A stretch of DNA of 64,000 bases from an uncultured Erythrobacter sp. Its GTDB lineage: Bacteria > Pseudomonadota > Alphaproteobacteria > Sphingomonadales > Sphingomonadaceae. The notes beneath the pieces were generated by a model, which saw only the letters and a program-made list of their open reading frames with translations, was not told the DNA's origin and ran no database searches. The DNA lies in contig CANMTU010000001.1 of NCBI GenBank assembly GCA_947501005.1, positions 2,845,407 to 2,909,406 on the forward strand. The letters are read 5' to 3'. Position numbers and translations under genes: made by a program. Every line of letters begins with the position of its first letter. The first letter of the stretch is position 1. Shown here one piece after another: positions 47,708 to 55,921 of this stretch.

Positions 47708-48037
47708 ATGTTCGAGGGCAACATCTCAAAACAGCTGGAATCGAGCAGCACGAACCGGGGGGATCTGCGCTCGTTCCGATGGACCGATCTGGTCGCCCGC
47801 CTCTCCGCCACCCGCGACCTGCGCGAGGATTGCGGCCGGCATGCGGGCGGCGGCTTCGCCGGTTTCGCCGAGACCCGGCGGCAGGAGGGCGAGGAGGGTA
47901 AACGGTCTTTTAACCCGCCCGATATACACGATGCGAATGACCGGATCGTCAGAAAGATAGATGCCAGCGTGATGGGTGGCAAAGTGACAGGCAAGGCGCA
48001 GATCCCCGCGGCGCAAGGTGATCGGGAAGAACGATGA
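47708..48037 (+). CDS. Small conserved-looking protein upstream of sciP
   Basis: The 109-residue product contains RSFRWTDLVARLSATRDLRED, resembling a W-x-(D/E)-L-x-A-R-L-x-A-x-(R/Q)-DLR motif I associate with short Sphingomonadales proteins of unknown role. The rest is charged and has no domain. Its TGA overlaps the sciP ATG by 4 bp, which argues for a real, coupled gene rather than a chance frame. The function is unknown. Confidence 0.6.
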   Translation: MFEGNISKQLESSSTNRGDLRSFRWTDLVARLSATRDLREDCGRHAGGGFAGFAETRRQEGEEGKRSFNPPDIHDANDRIVRKIDASVMGGKVTGKAQIPAAQGDREER

Positions 48038-48333
48038 TTGAGAATCAGGACATCCGGCCCGCGCAGGTCATCGGCCCGCTGGGCGAACCCTTGTCGATTG
48101 CCGACCTGCCCTCGCCCAAGACCAAGCGCTGGGTCGTGCGCCGCAAGGCCGAGGTGGTCGCCGCGGTCAATGGCGGGCTGCTCACGATCGACGAGGTGCT
48201 CGAGCGGTATGGCCTGACGCTCGAGGAATTCGCATCCTGGCAACGGGCCGTCGATCGTTCGGGCATGCAGGGCCTCCGCGTCACGCGAATCCAACATTAT
48301 CGCGACCTTTACGAACGCCAGTTCAAATATTGA
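48034..48333 (+). CDS. sciP: CtrA inhibitor SciP (DUF1153)
   Basis: The 99-residue helix-turn-helix protein carries the conserved DUF1153 core: PSPKTKRWVVRRKAEVVAAV, GGLLTIDEVLERYGLTLEEF and the C-terminal QRAVDRSGMQGLRVTRIQHYR. In Caulobacter SciP binds CtrA and blocks its transcription activation in G1. A GGAAGA site precedes ATG 48034, which overlaps the upstream small gene by 4 bp. A 16-bp hairpin lies just after the stop. Confidence 0.93.
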   Translation: MIENQDIRPAQVIGPLGEPLSIADLPSPKTKRWVVRRKAEVVAAVNGGLLTIDEVLERYGLTLEEFASWQRAVDRSGMQGLRVTRIQHYRDLYERQFKY

Positions 48334-48342
48334 TTACCCCTG

Positions 48343-48382
48343 CCGGGCGGGTATGCGGACCACGTGCCGCATGCCCGCCCGG
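48343..48382. terminator. Large inverted repeat after sciP
   Basis: A 16-bp stem (48343-48358 with 48367-48382, one G-U pair, 8-base loop) starts 10 bp after the sciP stop. There is no T run on either side, so it is not a classical intrinsic terminator; it may stabilise the sciP mRNA 3' end or be Rho-assisted. Confidence 0.55.
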
Positions 48383-48406
48383 GAACAAACCGGTTGGTCA
48401 ACCGCT
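48382..48406 (+). promoter_or_regulatory. Candidate EcfG-type general stress promoter
   Basis: GGAAC, 16 bases, then CGCT resembles the alphaproteobacterial sigma-EcfG consensus GGAAC-N16/17-CGTT with one mismatch. It lies about 95 bp before the GlsB-type stress gene, a class often in that regulon. The match is seen; the use is inferred. Confidence 0.35.
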
Positions 48407-48499
48407 CGATCCTCAATCCGGCAGTCCGCCGGGGAACCGCTCGCCAGTGCCGCTCGTTTCAGGTCGGTAAGGTTGGCGGGGGTAACAGGAGGATTTGTA

Positions 48500-48766
48500 A
48501 TGGGTTGGATTATCGCAATCATCATCGGCGGCATCGCCGGCTGGCTTGCAAGCATGGTCATGGGGCGTGATGCATCCATGGGCATTATCTGGAACATCAT
48601 CGTCGGCATCATCGGTGCGATCATCGGCAACTGGATCGCCGGGGCGCTGTTCAACGTTCAGGGCAGCATCCAGGAATTCAGCCTGACCGGCTTCATCATC
48701 GCCATTCTCGGTGCGATCGTTCTGCTCGCCATCGTGAACCTCGTTCAGCGTGGCCGCGTCCGGTAA
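48500..48766 (+). CDS. GlsB/YeaQ/YmgE family stress membrane protein
   Basis: The 88-residue protein has three hydrophobic helices rich in Gly and Ile (MGWIIAIIIGGIAGWLAS, IIWNIIVGIIGAIIGNWI, ILGAIVLLAIVNL), typical of the transglycosylase-associated YeaQ/GlsB family. The role is unknown; homologues respond to general stress. The perfect AGGAGG site at 48487-48492, seven bases before ATG 48500, fixes the start. An EcfG-like promoter lies upstream and a terminator downstream. Confidence 0.92.
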   Translation: MGWIIAIIIGGIAGWLASMVMGRDASMGIIWNIIVGIIGAIIGNWIAGALFNVQGSIQEFSLTGFIIAILGAIVLLAIVNLVQRGRVR

Positions 48767-48793
48767 ACGCAACTGACATTGCACAAGATCGTG

Positions 48794-48830
48794 GCGGCGC
48801 GGAAGGATCTTCCGCGCCGCTGCTCGTTTG
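48794..48830 (+). terminator. Hairpin terminator after the GlsB gene
   Basis: A perfect 12-bp stem (48794-48805 with 48809-48820, loop GAT) lies 27 bp after the GlsB stop and is followed by a modest T-containing tail (TGCTCGTTTG). It is strong in stem but weak in U tract. Confidence 0.65.
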
Positions 48831-48992
48831 ATGGCGGGTAACGCTCGTCCATCGGTTTACGCCTTCGGTCGAAAGCCGGATTGCCCCCCCACAGCGATGC
48901 GTCCTATAGGCAGGGCCGAACGCGCTTGTAAAAACTGGTTTAGGTGGGTAACACACCGCGATCACGTTGCGCGATGACAGGGCAAAGCCGAC

Positions 48993-50216
48993 ATGACGTA
49001 CGAAACCGGGATCGATACCGAAAGCGGAAGACCGCTCGACATTCCATTGAACCAGGAAGGGGCGGAGATTGCGCCGCAATCCCGTGGTTCGCGGCGCAAG
49101 TGGATCGTGATCGGCCTTATCGTCGCCGCCCTGTTTGTGGCCTTGCTGGCCTTCTATCTCACCCGGCCCGAAGACGAAGCCGGCGCGGCGGACGCCACCG
49201 GGGAAGACCAGGTGCCGACCGTCTCCGTGATCGCGCCCGGTCGCACGACGGTCGAGGGAGAGATCAACGCGACCGGAACGCTCGCCGCGCGCCGCACGCT
49301 GCCGGTCGGCGTCGTCGGGGAGGGCGGGCGCGTCGTTTCCGTCAATGTCGATCAGGGCGACTGGGTCCGCCAGGGCCAGGTTCTCGCGGTCATCGATCGT
49401 TCGGTGCAGAATCAGCAGGGCCAGGCGGCCGCCGCGCAGATCCGGGTGGCGCAGGCCGACGCCGATCTCGCGCAGGCCAATCTCGATCGCGCGCTCAAAC
49501 TGGTCGAGCGCGGGTTCATCTCGGACGCGGATGTCGACCGGCTGACCGCGACGCGCGATGCCGCAGTCGCCCGCGTCAGGGTGGCGCAGGCGCAATTGGG
49601 CGAACTCAACGCCCGGAACGCGCGCCTGAACATCGTCGCCCCGGCGGCGGGTCTCGTTCTCTCGCGCGATGTCGAGACCGGGGCCACCGTCTCGGCGGGA
49701 TCGCCGCCGCTGTTCAGCATCGCGCAGGGCGGGCAGATGGAATTGCTCGCGCGGCTCGGCGAAGGCGAACTCGCGCGCATTTCCGCCGGCCAGCGGGCCG
49801 ACGTCACCCCGGTCGGCAGCGACAAGGTGTTCAGCGGGCAGATCTGGCAGATCGCCCCGACGATCGACGCGCAGGACCGGCAGGGCACGGCACGCATTGC
49901 CCTTCCCTATGCGCCCGGCCTGCGCCCCGGCGGGTTCGCCAATGCCATCATCCGCAGCGGCACGACCGTCGCGCCCATTCTTCCCGAAAGCGCGATCCAG
50001 TCCGATGGCGAGGGCAGCTACGTCTATATCGTGGGGCAGGACAACACGGTCACGCGCCGGCCGGTCACGCTCGGCAACGTGACGGGTAGCGGCATCGTCG
50101 TCGCCTCCGGCCTCAACGGGAGCGAGCGCGTCGTGCTGAGCGCCGGCGGCTTCCTCAACGAAGGCGACGCGGTCAAGCCCTCGCTCCAGCGCCCGCAGCA
50201 GACCGCCGGACGATGA
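48993..50216 (+). CDS. RND efflux periplasmic adaptor (membrane fusion protein)
   Basis: The 407-residue HlyD-type adaptor has a cytoplasmic N-terminus, one membrane anchor (about 36-54, IVIGLIVAALFVALLAFYL), then a lipoyl half-motif (VDQGDWVRQGQVLAVID), a coiled-coil hairpin (about 145-210), the second lipoyl half (NIVAPAAGLVLSRDVETGATV) and beta-barrel domains. It bridges the inner-membrane pump and an outer-membrane channel. Its stop overlaps the pump gene by 4 bp. No outer-membrane factor gene is in this operon. Confidence 0.93.
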   Translation: MTYETGIDTESGRPLDIPLNQEGAEIAPQSRGSRRKWIVIGLIVAALFVALLAFYLTRPEDEAGAADATGEDQVPTVSVIAPGRTTVEGEINATGTLAARRTLPVGVVGEGGRVVSVNVDQGDWVRQGQVLAVIDRSVQNQQGQAAAAQIRVAQADADLAQANLDRALKLVERGFISDADVDRLTATRDAAVARVRVAQAQLGELNARNARLNIVAPAAGLVLSRDVETGATVSAGSPPLFSIAQGGQMELLARLGEGELARISAGQRADVTPVGSDKVFSGQIWQIAPTIDAQDRQGTARIALPYAPGLRPGGFANAIIRSGTTVAPILPESAIQSDGEGSYVYIVGQDNTVTRRPVTLGNVTGSGIVVASGLNGSERVVLSAGGFLNEGDAVKPSLQRPQQTAGR

Positions 50217-53200
50217 ATTTCCGCAATATCTCCGCCTGGTCGATCCGCAATCCGATCATTCCGATAATCCTGTTCATCGCCCTCGTTCTGGGCGGCTTGA
50301 TCAGTTTCTCGCGGATGGAGGTGCAGAACCAGCCGGATATCGAATTCCCCGCCGTGCTGGTCCAGATATCCCAACCCGGCGCCGCCCCGACCGAGATCGA
50401 GAACCAGATCACGCAGCAGGTCGAATCCGCCGTGCGGTCGGTGGAAGGCGTGAAGAACCTCAATTCGACGGCGCGGGAAGGCTCGTCGGAAACCTTCGTC
50501 GAATTCGAGATCGGGTCCGACATCAGCCAGGCGGTCAACGAGGTCGAGACCGCCATCGCGCAGGTCCGCGGGCAATTGCCCGACGGGATTCTCGAACCGC
50601 GGGTCGAACGCCTCCAGACCTCGTCCGATCCGATCGGCTATTTCGCCGTCACCGCGCCCGACATGACAATCGAGGAGCTGAGCTGGTTCGTCGACGATAC
50701 GGTGATCAAGCGGCTCCTCTCGATCGACGGGATGGCCGATGTCAGCCGCGGCGGCGGGGTGGACCGGGAAATCCTCGTCATCCTCGATCCGGCGCGGATG
50801 CAGTCGCTCGGCGTCACCGCCAGTCAGGTGAACGCCGCCCTGCGCCAGAGCAATGTCAACGCCGCCGGCGGACAGGCGGAGATTGCCGGGTCGCGGCAAT
50901 CGGTCCGCGTCCTCGGCAATGCGGCAACGGCCTTCGACCTGTCGCAGACCCAGATACCGCTTGGCGGGGGCCGCTCGGTCAAGCTGACCGACGTGGCCGA
51001 AGTGCGCGACAGTTACGGCGAAGTGCGCTCGCTCGGCAAGATCGACGGGAAGCAGGTCGTGACCTTCGGTCTAACCCGGTCGCGCGGCGCATCCGATGTG
51101 AGCGTGTACGATACGGCGGTCGAGGAAATGGCAGCGCTCGAGGAGGAAAATCCCGGCGTTACCTTCACCCGCCTGTTCACCTCGGTCGATTACACCAAAG
51201 CGCAATATGAAAGCTCGATGGCGGCGATGATCGAGGGTGCGATCCTTGCCGTGGTCGTGGTGTTCTTCTTCCTGCGCGACTGGCGGGCGACGTTCATTTC
51301 GGCGCTTGCCATCCCGCTTTCCGCCATTCCGACCTTCTGGGTGATGGACCTGCTCGGCTTCACGCTGAACCAGATGTCGCTGCTCGCGCTCGGCCTCGTG
51401 GCAGGGGTGCTGGTCGACGACGCCATCGTCGAAATCGAGAACATCGTGCGCCACATGCGGATGGGCAAGAGCGCCTACCAGGCATCGATCGACGCGGCCG
51501 ACGAGATAGGCCTGCCGGTCGTCGCGACCACGTTCTCGATCGTCGCGGTGTTCTTCCCGGTGGCGCTGATGCCTGGCGTATCGGGGCAGTTCTTCAAGAA
51601 TTTCGGCCTCACGGTCGTCGCCTCGGTGCTGATGTCGCTGCTGGTCGCGCGGATGGTCACCCCGATGATTGCCGCCTATTTCCTCAAGGCGAAGGGCCAT
51701 GCCTCCCACGGCGAAGGCCCGCTGATGGACCGGTACGAAGGGTTGCTGCGCTGGACGCTCGACCGGTCGGAGGCGGACCGCAGGCGCACCGGGCTCAAGC
51801 ATGCACCGTTCCACTGGTATTACGCGTTCGGCGGGATCATCCTGTTCGCCCTGATCGCGGTCGCGTGGATGATCGGTGTCGGCACGACGATCTGGGCCTT
51901 CAACCGGTTCCTGGGCGGAATGATCGATATCCGCTTCTGGAAGGACGCGCTCGATTTCCTGCCCGAGATCGCCGCGCAGCTGATCGGCTTCGTCCTCGCC
52001 TTCTCGCTCATGCTGCTGTTGCTCGCGGCGGCCTTCGCTGTGGGCTGGGCGGTGACGGCGCTGATCTCGAAGGTCTACCGCACGGCAAGCGCGAGGGCGC
52101 GCGGGGGTTTCACCGCCTGGTTCCACTACCGGCTCGAACGGTTCCGCGCGCGGATGCACGATCACCGGGTCTGGATGCTCGGCATCGGCATTGCCGCCCT
52201 GATCCTGACCGGCATGGTCGGCGCCGCCCTGCCGGCCCAGTTCTTCCCCGATACCAATGGGGATTTCAGCCGGGTGCAGATCCAGATGGTGCCCGGCACG
52301 ACGCTGGAGCAGACCGAACGGGTTTCGGACCGGGTGGTCGCGATCGTCAACCGCGATCCCGATGTCGAAGCGGCGTTGCAGCGGGTTAACGAAGGCGATG
52401 CGCGGCTGTTCATCACCCTCAAGAAGGATCGCGAAAAGACCCAGCAGGAGTTCGAACGCCAGCTCACCCCGGTGTTCCAGAACATCGCCGACGCCCGCGT
52501 GTCGTTCCAGTCGAACCAGGGCGGCGGGGGCACCGGCCGGCCGATCTCGGTCATGCTGGCGGGCAGCGACACGAACGAATTGAACGCAGCGGCAAGCACG
52601 CTGGTCGAACAGATGCGCGGCGTTCCCGGCATCGTCGCCCCGCGCATCGATGCCGACCTGCAGCGGCCCGAAATCATCATCACCCCCCGGCTCGACCTGG
52701 CGGCGCAGCTCGGCGTCACCACCGCTGCGCTGAGCCAGACCATCCGCATCGCCACTTTGGGCGATATCGACCAGAACGCGGCCAAGTTCTCCCTCTCGGA
52801 CCGGCAGGTGCCGATCCGGGTGCGGTTGCCGGAAAGCTCACGGTCGGAAATCTCGACGATCGAGAACCTGCCGGTGCCGACCACGTCGGGCGGTTCGGTG
52901 CCGCTGTCGCGCGTTGCCGCGATCAGCTTTGGCTCGGGGCCGACGCAGATCCAGCGTTACAATCAGAACCGCCGCATCTTCGTCGGCGCTGATCTCGCAC
53001 CGGGCGCGGCAAAGGGCGATGTGGACGAAGCGGTGAAGAACCTGCCGATCATGCAGAACCTGCCCCAGGGCGTCTCCAATGCCCCCTTCGGCGAAGAGGA
53101 ATGGCAGCAGGAAATGCAGGTCGGGTTCCAGACCGCCCTGCTGGCGGGGATGCTGCTGGTGTTCGCGGTGCTGGTGCTGCTCTATCACCGCTTCGTCTCG

Positions 53201-53716
53201 CCGCTGGTCAACATGACCTCGCTGCTGCTGGCCCCGCTGGGCGGCCTGATCGCGCTGTGGGCAATCGGCCAACCGCTTTCCATGCCGGTCTTCATCGGCA
53301 TATTGATGCTGTTCGGCATCGTCGCCAAGAACTCGATCCTGCTGATCGACTTCGCGGTCGAGGAGATGGCGGCCGGCGTGCGCAAGGCAGAGGCGATCGT
53401 CGATGCCGGGCGCAAGCGCGCGCAGCCGATCGTGATGACGACCGTCGCGATGACCGCCGGAATGGTGCCGACCGCGCTCAGCCTTTCGGGCGACGGGGCG
53501 TGGCGCGCGCCGATGGGCACGGTCGTGATCGGCGGCCTGACCCTGTCGACGCTGCTGACGCTGCTGATCGTCCCTGCCGGCTTCAGCCTCGCCGACGGGC
53601 TGGAAAAGCGCTTCGGCCCGTGGCTGCGCGAGCGGTTCCTGACCTATCGGCCGGGTGACGAGACGGGCCGCATGGCACCCGGCGGCCGCGAAGTCGGGAT
53701 CGATCCGGCCGAGTGA
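50213..53716 (+). CDS. RND efflux permease (HAE1 family) with large inner insertion
   Basis: The 1167-residue proton-driven pump has the RND layout: TM1 (IIPIILFIALVLGG), a periplasmic porter loop, TM2-6 with the proton-relay block GVLVDDAIVEIEN, and a second half with FGIVAKNSILLIDF. HAE1 pumps are usually about 1020-1050 residues. Here residues about 512-640 form an insertion between TM6 and TM7 with extra hydrophobic segments (about 533-563 and 585-620). The substrates are unknown. It is coupled to the adaptor upstream and to DUF445 downstream by 4-bp overlaps. Confidence 0.93.
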   Translation: MNFRNISAWSIRNPIIPIILFIALVLGGLISFSRMEVQNQPDIEFPAVLVQISQPGAAPTEIENQITQQVESAVRSVEGVKNLNSTAREGSSETFVEFEIGSDISQAVNEVETAIAQVRGQLPDGILEPRVERLQTSSDPIGYFAVTAPDMTIEELSWFVDDTVIKRLLSIDGMADVSRGGGVDREILVILDPARMQSLGVTASQVNAALRQSNVNAAGGQAEIAGSRQSVRVLGNAATAFDLSQTQIPLGGGRSVKLTDVAEVRDSYGEVRSLGKIDGKQVVTFGLTRSRGASDVSVYDTAVEEMAALEEENPGVTFTRLFTSVDYTKAQYESSMAAMIEGAILAVVVVFFFLRDWRATFISALAIPLSAIPTFWVMDLLGFTLNQMSLLALGLVAGVLVDDAIVEIENIVRHMRMGKSAYQASIDAADEIGLPVVATTFSIVAVFFPVALMPGVSGQFFKNFGLTVVASVLMSLLVARMVTPMIAAYFLKAKGHASHGEGPLMDRYEGLLRWTLDRSEADRRRTGLKHAPFHWYYAFGGIILFALIAVAWMIGVGTTIWAFNRFLGGMIDIRFWKDALDFLPEIAAQLIGFVLAFSLMLLLLAAAFAVGWAVTALISKVYRTASARARGGFTAWFHYRLERFRARMHDHRVWMLGIGIAALILTGMVGAALPAQFFPDTNGDFSRVQIQMVPGTTLEQTERVSDRVVAIVNRDPDVEAALQRVNEGDARLFITLKKDREKTQQEFERQLTPVFQNIADARVSFQSNQGGGGTGRPISVMLAGSDTNELNAAASTLVEQMRGVPGIVAPRIDADLQRPEIIITPRLDLAAQLGVTTAALSQTIRIATLGDIDQNAAKFSLSDRQVPIRVRLPESSRSEISTIENLPVPTTSGGSVPLSRVAAISFGSGPTQIQRYNQNRRIFVGADLAPGAAKGDVDEAVKNLPIMQNLPQGVSNAPFGEEEWQQEMQVGFQTALLAGMLLVFAVLVLLYHRFVSPLVNMTSLLLAPLGGLIALWAIGQPLSMPVFIGILMLFGIVAKNSILLIDFAVEEMAAGVRKAEAIVDAGRKRAQPIVMTTVAMTAGMVPTALSLSGDGAWRAPMGTVVIGGLTLSTLLTLLIVPAGFSLADGLEKRFGPWLRERFLTYRPGDETGRMAPGGREVGIDPAE

Positions 53717-54996
53717 GCGCTGGCTCACATATGACGGGGCGCGGCACGATTTCGAACACGGTCCCGGCCGACCGGGCGCGCACGATGCGCCGCGCGGCGA
53801 CCGCGATGCTGATCCTGATGGCGGCGCTGTTCGTGCTGTCGGGGCGCTATCTGGCGGTGCACCCCGCCTGGGGCTTCGTGCACGCCTTCGCCGAGGCGGC
53901 AATGGTCGGCGGATTGGCGGACTGGTTCGCGGTCACCGCGCTGTTTCGCCGCCCGCTCGGCCTGCCGATCCCCCACACCGCGATCATTCCGGAAAAAAAG
54001 GACCGGATCGCCGATACGATGGCTGGCTTCCTGCGCGAGAATTTCCTCACCCCGGCGGTGGTCGCGCGGCGCATGGCGGCGATGAACCTGGCGGGCGCGG
54101 TCGGAACCTATCTCGCCGATCCGCGGCTTGGGAAGGACAGCCGGATCAGGGCGGGGGCAAGTGAGCTCGCGGTCGAAATCCTCGAATCGCTCGATCCGCA
54201 AAGGCTGGGCACGCAGGTCAGGGCGGGGCTGGCGGCACAGGCGGAGAAGCTGGAGATCGCGCCGCTGCTCGGCACCATGCTCGATGCGATGATCGCAGAC
54301 GGGCGGCACCGGGTACTGATCGACCGGATCATTCGCTGGGCCGGGGTGGTCCTCGAAGACAACGAGGACCTGGTGCGCACGATGGTCCGCAACCGGGCCA
54401 ACGCCTTGCTGCGCTTCGCCGGGCTGGACGAGCGGCTGGCGGAATCCGTGCTCGACGGGCTCTACAAGCTGCTGGCCGAGGTGCTGGTGAACCAGGACCA
54501 TCCGCTGCGCATGAAGATCGAACTCGGCCTGTCCAGCCTTGCTACCGGGCTGCGCAGCGATCCGGAGATGCAGGCCCGGGTCGAGCGCATGAAGACGGAC
54601 CTCATCGCCAATCCGGCCGTCGCCGACTGGTGGCAGGGCGTGTGGGAGCGGATCCGGGCGAACCTGATCGCGAGCCTGCGTGATCCGGCGGCGGGCAGCG
54701 GGCGCTATCTCACGCAGACGATGGCCGAACTCGGCCAGGCGCTCAGCAGCGATCCGCGCTTGCAGCTACAGGTCAATCGCTTCGCCCGGCGCACCGCCGT
54801 GGGCATAGCCGCGCGCTATGGCGACCAGATCGTGCGGCTCGTCTCGGAAACCGTGCGCCGCTGGGACGCGCGCACCATCACCGACCGGGTGGAAAGCGCC
54901 GTCGGCCGCGATCTGCAGTTCATCCGGATCAACGGCACGCTGGTCGGCGGACTGGTGGGGGTGACGATCCATCTGCTTTCGGGTCTGCTCGCCTAG
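53713..54996 (+). CDS. DUF445 family membrane protein
   Basis: The protein has 427 residues from GTG 53713, or 421 from ATG 53731. It has an N-terminal helix (LILMAALFVLSGRYLAV), the DUF445 block GFVHAFAEAAMVGGLADWFAVTALF, then a long helical region and a C-terminal helix (LVGGLVGVTIHLLSGLL). DUF445 proteins (YjiN-like) have no settled function. The 4-bp overlap with the RND pump suggests co-expression, which is not an arrangement I know as standard. Confidence 0.88.
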   Translation: MSAGSHMTGRGTISNTVPADRARTMRRAATAMLILMAALFVLSGRYLAVHPAWGFVHAFAEAAMVGGLADWFAVTALFRRPLGLPIPHTAIIPEKKDRIADTMAGFLRENFLTPAVVARRMAAMNLAGAVGTYLADPRLGKDSRIRAGASELAVEILESLDPQRLGTQVRAGLAAQAEKLEIAPLLGTMLDAMIADGRHRVLIDRIIRWAGVVLEDNEDLVRTMVRNRANALLRFAGLDERLAESVLDGLYKLLAEVLVNQDHPLRMKIELGLSSLATGLRSDPEMQARVERMKTDLIANPAVADWWQGVWERIRANLIASLRDPAAGSGRYLTQTMAELGQALSSDPRLQLQVNRFARRTAVGIAARYGDQIVRLVSETVRRWDARTITDRVESAVGRDLQFIRINGTLVGGLVGVTIHLLSGLLA

Positions 54997-55020
54997 CCGC
55001 CGCGCCAACCCCCCCCGCGC

Positions 55021-55920
55021 TCAATCAGTATCGTGCGGGATCGAGAAGCCATGCGCGTCGGCCGAGATGCCGCGGCGGATCTGGTAGACGACGCGGGTCC
55101 AGTAGAAATCCGTAACCGGTTCGCCCGCAGCATCGGTTGCGGGCGTAAACCGCGCATGCTCGACAAGAAGGTCGCAGGCCGTTTGCCGCAGGACCCGTGC
55201 CGTAAGATAATTGGTCACATCGCAGCGTGAAACCCGCCCCTCTTTGGAGACGATAAGCCTGACAGGGACCGGACCTGACAGTCCGCTACGCTCTGCTTCG
55301 GAGGGATAGTTGCGCTGCAATTTCTGCGCCCATTCGGCAATATCCCTGGGTTCGGCATGGGTGCGAAAGGAACCGTGCCCTTCCCAGTCGAGCCCCGCGT
55401 CCTGCAATTGCTTCACGATGCAGGCATCGAGGGCAGCAACCGCCTTATCCATCGCGCGGGTCTGCAGGCGGACCGTCTCCCCGGCCCCGTCCGTAACCGC
55501 GAACGTCCGAACCCTGGCCGCCTGATCGGCCTGCTCATCGCTCGAAGAAGGCGATCCGAACAGATCCCCGCTGAAAACGAATCCCTGACGCTCGCCGATC
55601 GTTGCCGCGGCGACCCTTTCGTATTCGACCTGATCGAACGATTCGAAGCCTGCCCTGATCTGTCCATTCGCCCTGAGAGGTCCGCCGATAACTGCGACCT
55701 GGACCGGGGAGCCGGGATGGATGCGCTTGATCGACAAGGTCACGCGCTCGGCATCCTTCACGAAATCGCGGGATAGGGAACATCCGTCGGCAAGTTCGGT
55801 TAGGTGCCAGCGATCCGTTGGCTGGAAGACGCGATCGGTATCGACGTCCTGCGCACAAACGACGCCGGACCACGTGGATGCCAGCAGTCCCAGCGCGAGT
55901 AATCGATTCGTTCGGCCCAT
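55021..55920 (-). CDS. Secreted protein with TonB-C-terminal-like domain (copy A)
   Basis: The 299-residue product has a signal peptide (cut near VCAQ), a Cys-containing N-terminal domain (WHLTELADGCSLSRDF), a central region, and at about 205-285 a fold resembling the TonB C-terminal domain: YPSEAERSG, VPVRLIVSKEGRVSRC, then ARFTPATDAAGEPV. Unlike true TonB it lacks a membrane anchor plus proline spacer, so energy transduction is unlikely. It is a diverged tandem paralogue of the next gene with 1 bp between them, in a stretch visibly richer in A/T than its surroundings. Confidence 0.7.
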   Translation of the reverse strand: MGRTNRLLALGLLASTWSGVVCAQDVDTDRVFQPTDRWHLTELADGCSLSRDFVKDAERVTLSIKRIHPGSPVQVAVIGGPLRANGQIRAGFESFDQVEYERVAAATIGERQGFVFSGDLFGSPSSSDEQADQAARVRTFAVTDGAGETVRLQTRAMDKAVAALDACIVKQLQDAGLDWEGHGSFRTHAEPRDIAEWAQKLQRNYPSEAERSGLSGPVPVRLIVSKEGRVSRCDVTNYLTARVLRQTACDLLVEHARFTPATDAAGEPVTDFYWTRVVYQIRRGISADAHGFSIPHDTD

Positions 55921-55921
55921 C

